Positions 55,096-64,000 of a stretch of 64,000 nucleotides of DNA are shown in pieces. The notes below the pieces were generated by a model. The model was not told where the DNA came from. It searched no databases and was given only the letters and a program-made list of their open reading frames with translations. The DNA lies in contig NZ_CP160398.1 in the NCBI RefSeq assembly GCF_040729435.1, positions 5,251,001-5,315,000 on the forward strand. The letters are read 5' to 3'. Source of the DNA: Pseudomonas sp. HOU2. GTDB taxonomy: Bacteria > Pseudomonadota > Gammaproteobacteria > Pseudomonadales > Pseudomonadaceae. A program made the translations under genes and the position numbers. Numbering within the stretch: position 1 is the first letter of the stretch; the number at the start of each line of letters is the position of its first letter.

Positions 55096-56580
55096 ATGAG
55101 CGCCAACGTCGACCAGAACAACCGCCCCGACTACGACCGTGTCCTGCAGGACATCGCCGATTACGTCCTCACCTTCAACGTCGAATCTGCCGAAGCCCTC
55201 GACACCGCCCGCAACTGCCTGATGGACACCTTGGGCTGTGGTCTGCTGGCGCTGCGTTTTCCCGAATGCACCAAACACCTCGGACCCATCGTCGAGGGCA
55301 CCGTGGTGCCGTTCGGCGCACGGGTGCCGGGCACCTCCTATCGCCTCGACCCGGTGAAAGCCGCGTGGGACATCGGCTGCATCGTGCGCTGGCTCGATTA
55401 CAACGACACCTGGCTTGCCGCCGAATGGGGGCATCCGTCGGACAACCTCGGTGCGATTCTCGCGGTGGCCGATCACCTGTCGCAGAAACGCATCGCCAAC
55501 GCTGAGGCGCCGCTGACAGTGCGTGACGTGCTCGAAGCGATGATCATGGCCCACGAGATCCAAGGCGTGATCGCTCTGGAAAACTCGTTCAACCGCGTCG
55601 GCCTCGACCACGTTCTGCTGGTGAAAGTCGCTTCGACCGCCGTCACAGCCAAACTGATGGGCGCCAATCGCGAGCAACTGCTGTCGGCGTTGTCCCATGC
55701 GTTTGCCGATGGTCAGGCGCTGCGCACTTATCGCCATGCGCCGAATGCCGGGTCACGCAAATCCTGGGCGGCGGGGGACGCGACCAGTCGTGGCGTGCGT
55801 CTGGCCGACATCGCCCTGCGCGGCGAGATGGGCATCCCCGGCGTGCTGACGGCAAAGCAATGGGGCTTCTATGACGTGTCGTTCAGCCACACCAACAACG
55901 ATCTGGCGCTCAAGCCCGAAGGCAAACGTGCCTTCAGTTTCTCGCGGCCCTACGGCAGTTACGTGATGGAAAACGTGCTGTTCAAGATCAGCTTCCCCGC
56001 CGAATTCCATGCGCAGACGGCCTGCGAAGCAGCGGTGACCTTGCATCCGTTGGTGCGCAACCGCTTGCATGAGATCGATCGCATCGTCATCACCACCCAT
56101 GAGTCGGCGATTCGCATCATTTCCAAGGTCGGGCCGCTGGCCAACGCCGCCGACCGCGATCACTGCCTCCAGTACATGACCGCCGTGCCGCTGGCGTTCG
56201 GCAATCTGCTGGCCGAACAATACGAGGACGACTTCCACGCCGCGCACCCGATCATCGATGTGCTGCGCGAGAAGATGGTCATCGTCGAAGACCCGCGTTT
56301 CACCCGCGAGTATCTGGAGGCCGACAAGCGCTCGATTGCCAACGCGGTGCAGGTGTTTTTCAAGGACGGTTCCAGCACCGAGAACGTCGTGGTCGAATAC
56401 CCGATCGGCCACCGTCGCCGCCGCGCCGAGGGCATCCCGTTGCTGGAGGACAAGTTCAAGGCCAACCTGGCGACGCGTTTCACTGGCCAGCGCAGCAACC
56501 AGATCTTCACCCTGTGCAAGGATCAGCAAGCGCTCGAAGCCACGCCGGTCAATCGCTTCGTCGATCTGTTGGTGATTTAG
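55096..56580 (+). CDS. prpD: 2-Methylcitrate dehydratase
   Basis: PrpD is an iron-sulfur-free 2-methylcitrate dehydratase. The 494-residue protein of the MmgE/PrpD family shows [19 protein letters not shown] near the start, the [19 protein letters not shown] segment and [19 protein letters not shown]. Co-occurrence with acnD/prpF suggests two dehydration routes, or a side role for PrpD. It is the last gene of the operon. Confidence 0.95.
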   Translation: MSANVDQNNRPDYDRVLQDIADYVLTFNVESAEALDTARNCLMDTLGCGLLALRFPECTKHLGPIVEGTVVPFGARVPGTSYRLDPVKAAWDIGCIVRWLDYNDTWLAAEWGHPSDNLGAILAVADHLSQKRIANAEAPLTVRDVLEAMIMAHEIQGVIALENSFNRVGLDHVLLVKVASTAVTAKLMGANREQLLSALSHAFADGQALRTYRHAPNAGSRKSWAAGDATSRGVRLADIALRGEMGIPGVLTAKQWGFYDVSFSHTNNDLALKPEGKRAFSFSRPYGSYVMENVLFKISFPAEFHAQTACEAAVTLHPLVRNRLHEIDRIVITTHESAIRIISKVGPLANAADRDHCLQYMTAVPLAFGNLLAEQYEDDFHAAHPIIDVLREKMVIVEDPRFTREYLEADKRSIANAVQVFFKDGSSTENVVVEYPIGHRRRRAEGIPLLEDKFKANLATRFTGQRSNQIFTLCKDQQALEATPVNRFVDLLVI

Positions 56581-56589
56581 ACCAGTCAT

Positions 56590-57324
56590 TCAGGCCGTTT
56601 CAAAACGCAGGATCACGCGCCGGTGGGTCCTGCTCTTCTTCTCGATCTTTTCGCAATACACCCGGCCGATTTCCCGGGTGTTGTGCACGTGGGTGCCGCC
56701 ACAGGGCTGGATGTCGACGCCAGTGACCTCGACCATGCGCAAGTCACCCTGAATGGCCGGCGGCTTGACCGTCTTGCTGGCGGTTTTCTCCAGCAGCGTG
56801 GGGTATTCCGAGGCCGGCATCGACAGCACATTGACCGTGCACGCTTGCTCGATCAACGCGTTGAGGTCGCGGGTGATGCTGTCCTTGTCGAGGGTCATCT
56901 CCGGCAGATCGAAATCCAGTCGGCCCTTGTCGGCGCTGATGCTGCACCCGGTGACTGGCGCATTGATCAGCGCACCCAGCAGATGCAGGCAGGTGTGCAT
57001 CTTCATGTGCTGATAGCGCCGCTCCCAGTCGAGGCTGGCGTTGACCAGTGCACCGGTACACAACTGCGGCGGACACTCCTGCACCTGGTGCCAGATGATC
57101 GACGGCAGCAGGGGATCGCGCAGCGTTCCGGTGACCTCGATCCGCGTGCCATCCACCAGACAGAAGTGCCCGGTGTCGCCGGGCTGCCCGCCGCCGGCGG
57201 GATAGAACAGCGTGTGCTCCAGCACCACGGCCTGATCGACCACCGCGATGATCCGGGCACCAAAGGCGCGCCGGTAGGGTTCGCTGTTAAACAGGCTGAG
57301 GGTTTCCATGGTGTGTACCGACAT
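56590..57324 (-). CDS. Alanyl-tRNA editing protein AlaX-like
   Basis: A 244-residue stand-alone editing domain that would hydrolyse mischarged Ser- or Gly-tRNA(Ala). Both zinc motifs are intact: HTCLH (HXXXH) near 110 and CGGTH (CXXXH) near 208. The N-terminal barrel (AVVLEHTLFYPAGGGQPGD) is present. An ATG five codons later (METLSL) is an alternative start. It lies downstream of an EamA exporter gene on the same strand. Confidence 0.92.
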   Translation of the reverse strand: MSVHTMETLSLFNSEPYRRAFGARIIAVVDQAVVLEHTLFYPAGGGQPGDTGHFCLVDGTRIEVTGTLRDPLLPSIIWHQVQECPPQLCTGALVNASLDWERRYQHMKMHTCLHLLGALINAPVTGCSISADKGRLDFDLPEMTLDKDSITRDLNALIEQACTVNVLSMPASEYPTLLEKTASKTVKPPAIQGDLRMVEVTGVDIQPCGGTHVHNTREIGRVYCEKIEKKSRTHRRVILRFETA

Positions 57325-57390
57325 TTGAACCTCCGATGTTCAAAGTTGAGTGGTGTGTGATCCCTTGTGCGCACGTCGGGTCGTTGGCTT

Positions 57391-58311
57391 TCAGCGTTTG
57401 AGCGGTAGCTTGGTAATTGCAAAACCGGCGAGCAGGATCGCCGAGTACAGCATCAGGTCGCGGGAGATCGGCGTGCCTTCGTACCAGGCGCCGATGAGCA
57501 GGGCGAACACCGGGAAGATGATGAAGATGAACGACAGCAGCACCGGGCTCAGGCGTTTGAGCAGGATGAAATACACGATAAAGCCGCCCACTGACGCCAC
57601 CAGTCCGAGGTACAGCAGAGCGCCCCATGAGCGGGCTCTCACGTCGTGGAATACCGGCGCTTCCAGGTTCAAACCGACAATAAATAACGTCAGCCCGGCG
57701 ATGCCGATCGGCAGGGTGTTGTAGGTGATCACGCTGATCGCGCTGCCGTGCTTTTTGGTCACCACGTAGCACAGCGCATGCAGGATCGCTGCGCACAGAA
57801 TGGCCAATACGCCGAGCCATTCCGCCTGATCCAGATGCAGGCCCTGGCTGCGAATGATCATGAACAGGCTGGCAAAACCGATGGCGATACCGAGCATCTG
57901 CGTGGGGAGGATTTTCTCGCGCAGAAACAGCGCGGAAAACATCAGGATAAACACCGGCATGCAGCTGAACAGCAGCGCGGTCAGGCCTGAGGAAACGTGC
58001 ATCTCGCCGTAGTTGAGCAGGTAGTACGGCAGACTGAAGTACGACAGCGTGACGAACACAAAAAACCAGCGGCTCTGGCGTGGGAACAGCAGTGGCTCCT
58101 TGCGCAGCACGGCGAAGCTCAGGAACAGCGGAAAGGCGATCAGAAAACGCAGACCCGCAGCAGTCAGTGGCGGCACGCTTTCCACGGCAATCCTGATCCC
58201 CAGCCACGTGGTGCCCCAGCTCAGGCAGACGATCAGAAATAACGTGCTGGTGAGCAATCCGGCGAGCCACGGCTTGCTGGCGTTCAACGGTGCGCTGATG
58301 GCAGTCGACAT
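57391..58311 (-). CDS. EamA/DMT-family exporter
   Basis: A 306-residue inner-membrane protein with ten predicted helices in two EamA repeats (FLIVCLSWGTTWLGIRIAVE opens repeat 1). The family exports amino acids and related metabolites. I chose MSTAISAPLN because it gives a normal cytoplasmic N-terminus; an upstream frame crosses the divergent promoter. It diverges from a MocR regulator and is followed by AlaX after 66 bases. Confidence 0.9.
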   Translation of the reverse strand: MSTAISAPLNASKPWLAGLLTSTLFLIVCLSWGTTWLGIRIAVESVPPLTAAGLRFLIAFPLFLSFAVLRKEPLLFPRQSRWFFVFVTLSYFSLPYYLLNYGEMHVSSGLTALLFSCMPVFILMFSALFLREKILPTQMLGIAIGFASLFMIIRSQGLHLDQAEWLGVLAILCAAILHALCYVVTKKHGSAISVITYNTLPIGIAGLTLFIVGLNLEAPVFHDVRARSWGALLYLGLVASVGGFIVYFILLKRLSPVLLSFIFIIFPVFALLIGAWYEGTPISRDLMLYSAILLAGFAITKLPLKR

Positions 58312-58393
58312 GCTGGTTGCTCCGCATTGACCTGGTGATTGAAAGGGGCTATCCCTGATTGCACCTGTTTTCAGCACGCTATTCGGGGCGACA

Positions 58394-59809
58394 ATGACTG
58401 TCAAAGTAAGTATTGCCATGGTGTCAATCCTGCGCGACGGCCTCGCCAACGGTGTCGGCGTGAAGTACAAGCGTCTGGCAGATGCGGTGGAGCATGCGAT
58501 TGCTGAAGGCGTGATCGCTGCCGGCGCGAAGCTGCCGCCTCACCGGTTGTTGGCCGACAGCCTGGGGGTAACCATCGGTACCATCAGTCGCGCGTATGGC
58601 GAGCTGGAGCGGGTTGGTCGGGTCGTGGCGCGAGTCGGCGATGGCACCTACGTGCGTGAGCGCGGGATGGAGCGGCCGCAGGACAAGGGCTTTCGCAATG
58701 TCAGTGAGGAGCCGCGCGCCTGTTTCGACATGAGCCGCAATCAGCCGATACCCGGGCAGGAAGCGCTGTTCATGAGCCAGACATTGCACAGCCTCGGCAG
58801 CGATCCGCACGGCTTGCAACAGTTGACCGGCTACACCGTCGAAAGCGGTTTGCTGCGGCATCGGCAGGCGGGCGCGCGCTGGTTGAGCCATGGCGCGTTT
58901 CAGCCGCCGGCCGATCAGGTGTTGTGCGTCAACGGCGGCCAGCATGGCTTGCTGTGCGCCTTGATGGGCCTGCTCAAGGCCGGCGACACGCTGGTCACCG
59001 AGCATCTGACTTACCCGGGACTGATCAGCGTTGCGCGCCAGTTGGGGATCAAACTCATCGGGGTCGCGATGGATGATGAAGGGCTGCTGCCGGCGGCATT
59101 GGAAGAGGTCTGTCGGCAGCATCGCGTCTCGGCGTTGTACTGCACACCGACGATTCAGAACCCGACCGCCGCAGTCATGTCGGTGCCCCGGCGTGAGGCG
59201 ATTGCCGAGATCTGTCGTCAACACAATCTGCTGATTTTCGAAGACGACGCGCATGCGGTGCTGGCCCGCGAGCGGCCATTGCCGCTGAGCCATTTCGCCG
59301 CCGAGCGCGCGGTGTTGATCGGCAGTCTGAGCAAGGCGGTTTCAGCCGGCCTGCGGGTCGGTTATCTGCATGCACCGCAAGCGCTGATCGGGCGCCTGAG
59401 TGCGGCCATTCGCGGCACCTGCTGGATGGCCAATCCGCTGGCGATGGAGTTGGCGAGCCGCTGGATCGACAACGGCATGGCCGAGCGTTTGCTGGATGAG
59501 CAGATCAGCGAAATCGGCCGGCGCAAGACCTTGGTCGCGCCGGTGTTGGCGGGGCTGAATTACAAGGCGGATGCGCACAGTCCGCACTTCTGGATCGAGG
59601 TACCACAGTTGTGGCGGGCCTCGCAGATCGCTGCGGAACTCAAGGAAAACAATTACCTGGTGGCCACCGCCGAGGCCTTTGCGGTCGGGCATGCGGCGGT
59701 GCCGCAGTTCATTCGGGCGAGTGTATGCAATGCGGTGGGGGATGATCGGTTGTTGCTGTCCGGGTTCGAGGCCCTGGCAAACGCCCTGATACAACATCAT
59801 CCCCTGTAG
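58394..59809 (+). CDS. MocR-type regulator (GntR domain fused to aminotransferase fold)
   Basis: A 471-residue PLP-binding transcription factor. The N-terminal GntR winged helix is at about 20-85 (KRLADAVEHAIAEGVIAAGA, RLLADSLGVTIGTISRAY). The aminotransferase-like domain (about 110-465) keeps the PLP lysine in SLSKAVSAGLRVGY and an acidic EDDAHA. It diverges from the EamA exporter, so it most likely controls exporter and AlaX in response to an amino acid. Its stop codon lies inside a REP arm. Confidence 0.92.
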   Translation: MTVKVSIAMVSILRDGLANGVGVKYKRLADAVEHAIAEGVIAAGAKLPPHRLLADSLGVTIGTISRAYGELERVGRVVARVGDGTYVRERGMERPQDKGFRNVSEEPRACFDMSRNQPIPGQEALFMSQTLHSLGSDPHGLQQLTGYTVESGLLRHRQAGARWLSHGAFQPPADQVLCVNGGQHGLLCALMGLLKAGDTLVTEHLTYPGLISVARQLGIKLIGVAMDDEGLLPAALEEVCRQHRVSALYCTPTIQNPTAAVMSVPRREAIAEICRQHNLLIFEDDAHAVLARERPLPLSHFAAERAVLIGSLSKAVSAGLRVGYLHAPQALIGRLSAAIRGTCWMANPLAMELASRWIDNGMAERLLDEQISEIGRRKTLVAPVLAGLNYKADAHSPHFWIEVPQLWRASQIAAELKENNYLVATAEAFAVGHAAVPQFIRASVCNAVGDDRLLLSGFEALANALIQHHPL

Positions 59810-59890
59810 GAGCTGCCGCAGGCTGCGATCTTTTGCTCTCGCTGTTAACGATCAAAATCAAAAGATCGCAGCCTGCGGCAGCTCCTACAG
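59804..59890. repeat. REP doublet, family B, overlapping a stop codon
   Basis: Arms GTAGGAGCTGCCGCAGG...GATCTTTT and the complement. The first arm's CTGTAG supplies the last codon and TAG stop of the MocR-type gene (59804-59809). Confidence 0.9.
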
Positions 59891-59903
59891 TGGATGAGTT
59901 TTG

Positions 59904-60722
59904 TTATTTGAAACGCCGCTCCACGCCTTTTTCCACCAGAATTTTCGCCGAGATCTCCTCCACCGAAAAATGCGTGGAATTGATGTGCGGGATGTTCTCG
60001 CGGCGGAACAGGTTTTCCACTTCGCGCACTTCGAATTCGCACTGGGCATAGCTCGAATAACGGCTGTTGGGTTTGCGCTCGTTGCGGATCGCGGTGAGGC
60101 GGTCGGGGTCGATGGTCAGGCCGAACAGCTTGTGCTGATGGGCGCGCAGGGCGGTCGGCAGGGTCAGGCGCTCCATGTCGTCTTCGGTCAGCGGGTAGTT
60201 GGCCGCACGGATACCGAACTGCATCGCCATGTACAGACACGTCGGCGTCTTACCACAACGCGACACGCCCACTAGTATCAGGTCCGCCTTGTCGTAATAG
60301 TGGGTGCGCGCGCCGTCATCGTTGTCGAGGGCGAAGTTCACCGCCTCGATGCGCTCCATGTAATTGGAGTTGTGCCCGATCGAATGCGACTTGCCGACGG
60401 TGTAGGAAGAATGTTCGGTCAGTTCCTGTTCGAGCGGGGCGAGGAAGGTCGAGAAGATGTCGATCATGAAACCATTGGACGTTGCGAGAATCTCACGGAT
60501 GTCCTGATTGACGATGGTGTCGAAGATGATCGGACGGAAGCCGTCGGTTTCGGCGGCTTTGTTGATTTGTTGTACCATGGCCCGCGCTTTGTCCGCGTTG
60601 TCGATATACGGCCGCGTGAGCTTGGTGAAGGTAATGTTTTCGAACTGCGCCAGAAGGCTTTGACCCAGGGTTTCGGCAGTAATGCCGGTGCCATCGGAGA
60701 TAAAGAAAGCAGATCGTTTCAT
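59904..60722 (-). CDS. ppsR: PEP synthase regulatory protein (kinase/pyrophosphorylase)
   Basis: PpsR inactivates PEP synthase by ADP-dependent phosphorylation and reactivates it by Pi-dependent removal. The 272-residue protein shows the opening [19 protein letters not shown] and the P-loop [16 protein letters not shown] chose the ATG at 60722; an upstream in-frame start crosses the ppsA promoter region. It diverges from its target gene ppsA, as in other pseudomonads. Confidence 0.95.
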   Translation of the reverse strand: MKRSAFFISDGTGITAETLGQSLLAQFENITFTKLTRPYIDNADKARAMVQQINKAAETDGFRPIIFDTIVNQDIREILATSNGFMIDIFSTFLAPLEQELTEHSSYTVGKSHSIGHNSNYMERIEAVNFALDNDDGARTHYYDKADLILVGVSRCGKTPTCLYMAMQFGIRAANYPLTEDDMERLTLPTALRAHQHKLFGLTIDPDRLTAIRNERKPNSRYSSYAQCEFEVREVENLFRRENIPHINSTHFSVEEISAKILVEKGVERRFK

Positions 60723-60896
60723 TTGCACCTTGGGCCTTAAGCTAAAGAGTATTTCTGGATATGATAGGCGCGATTTGCCGGCCGCCATTGGCCCGCATTC
60801 TCACTTATTTTCCAGGTCCAGGCCATACAGCCGGCCCACGCTCCCCCGAGCAGCCGGTTTCTGAGCTTTTCCAACACAGTTAGTGGAGAGATCACC

Positions 60897-63272
<2,376 letters not shown>

Positions 63273-63298
63273 TCCATATGTGAACGGCCATCCTCCCC

Positions 63299-63388
63299 TG
63301 TGGGAGCGGGCTTGCTCGCGAAGACGGAATAAGATCCGCCACAAATGTTGGCTGATACACCGCTTTCGCGAGCAAGCCCGCTCCCACA
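63299..63388. repeat. REP doublet, family C variant
   Basis: Inverted arms GTGGGAGCGGGCTTGCTCGC and the complement, between ppsA and the hydrolase gene. Confidence 0.9.
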
Positions 63389-63459
63389 AAGGTCGGGGGC
63401 TTTGAGATTGAAGTAGGGCGGGCTCCTGTAGATGCCGCCCTTTTTTGTGCAAGAGCATT

Positions 63460-64000
63460 ATGCAAAGCAGCAGCAACCTGTTTCCTGTCGCTCTGATCAG
63501 CGCCGAACGTCGCGGTGATCTGAGCGAAGACGTGTATCGACTCAAACCCGGCAACAGCCCGGACTGGTCCGTGGAGATCGCCGTGACCCGTTTGGGCATG
63601 GCCGATGACACGGCACCTCGCGGTGTGCCGGTGATTTTGCTGCACGGCAGCTTTTCCAACCGGCGCTTCTGGTTTTCCCCCAAAGGCCTGGGACTGGGCG
63701 CGTACCTGACGCGTCTGGGCTTCGACGTGTGGATCCCGGAGATGCGCGGACACGGCCTGTCGCAGCGCAATGAGGACTACCGGCGCAACCGCGTGGCCGA
63801 CTACGCCCGTTACGATCTGCCGGCGATTGCTGCATTCGTCCGCGAGCAGAGTGGGCAGGTGCCGCACTGGATCGGCCATTCACTGGGTGGCATCACCTTG
63901 GCAGCGGCGCTGGGTGGCGAATACCTTGGCGAACCGGCGGTGGCTTCTGCGGCGTTTTTCGGCACGCAAGTCAGCCGCACGTACTGGCCGCTGAAGATTC
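63460..64000 (+). CDS. Alpha/beta hydrolase, 3' end beyond window
   Basis: The first 180 residues of an alpha/beta hydrolase. The oxyanion region is ILLHGSFSNRRFWFSPKG and the nucleophile elbow is IGHSLGGITLA. The substrate is unknown, and the acid and His are beyond the end. The ATG lies after AAGAGC, and no signal peptide is seen. I recall an esterase-like gene in this place in P. aeruginosa. Confidence 0.85.
   Translation, partial: MQSSSNLFPVALISAERRGDLSEDVYRLKPGNSPDWSVEIAVTRLGMADDTAPRGVPVILLHGSFSNRRFWFSPKGLGLGAYLTRLGFDVWIPEMRGHGLSQRNEDYRRNRVADYARYDLPAIAAFVREQSGQVPHWIGHSLGGITLAAALGGEYLGEPAVASAAFFGTQVSRTYWPLKI

Overview
The window looks like chromosomal DNA of a Pseudomonas from the fluorescens complex. 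The reasons are: high-GC coding with GTG and TTG starts; Pseudomonas-type gene orders (prmB-aroC-mtnB/D/C-speE, cysH/thrH/pabB, ppsR/ppsA, prpB-prpC-acnD-prpF-prpD); a DUF3509-like protein; and about eighteen REP-type inverted doublets scattered between genes. From memory, much of the order resembles a stretch of the P. aeruginosa PAO1 chromosome (around PA1678-PA1771). That comparison was not computed.

Layout. 1-13.5 kb: a partial isochorismatase-fold hydrolase, prmB, a tail-anchored unknown, a periplasmic alpha/beta hydrolase, aroC, a methionine-salvage operon (MFS transporter, mtnB, mtnD, mtnC), a DUF3509-type protein, an acyl-CoA synthetase, an ankyrin protein, two small proteins and speE. 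13.5-19.4 kb: two small proteins (one RraB-like), a predicted structured small RNA on the minus strand, a tight ATP-grasp/alpha-E/transglutaminase operon behind a clear sigma-54 promoter, a cytochrome c and a 31-residue membrane peptide. 19.7-27.2 kb: a thiolase/FadB-type pair, a GATase, a CorA-type transporter, a PlsC acyltransferase, an atypical crotonase and tRNA-Ser(GGA). 27.3-35.5 kb is accessory: YbjQ, six small genes of unknown role (two are tandem glycine-zipper paralogues), and a 1601-residue Rhs protein with a distinct C-terminal toxin and an overlapping immunity candidate. 35.6-44.3 kb: a HAD phosphatase, an SDR with a divergent LysR, a racemase-family enzyme with an NCS1 permease, cysH, thrH and pabB. 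44.3-47.7 kb: a retropepsin-like protease, an inactive transglutaminase with 7 TM helices and a RimK-like ligase. 47.9-56.6 kb: the complete 2-methylcitrate cycle under a GntR regulator. 56.6-64 kb: AlaX, an EamA exporter, a MocR regulator, ppsR, ppsA and a partial hydrolase.

How it fits together. The methylcitrate operon burns propionyl-CoA to pyruvate and succinate. PpsR switches PpsA, which turns pyruvate into PEP, so the two systems are metabolic neighbours. Fatty-acid activation and beta-oxidation genes sit at 8.9 and 19.7 kb. Two unrelated peptide-ligase-type modules (ATP-grasp plus transglutaminase-like partner) occur 26 kb apart, and the first appears to be under nitrogen (RpoN) control.

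The most interesting items are the predicted sRNA at 14.67-14.81 kb, the sigma-54 peptide-ligase operon, the Rhs toxin/immunity pair, the small-gene cluster beside it, and three enzymes with substituted catalytic residues: isochorismatase-fold Cys to Ser, racemase-fold Cys to Gly, and crotonase Glu missing.
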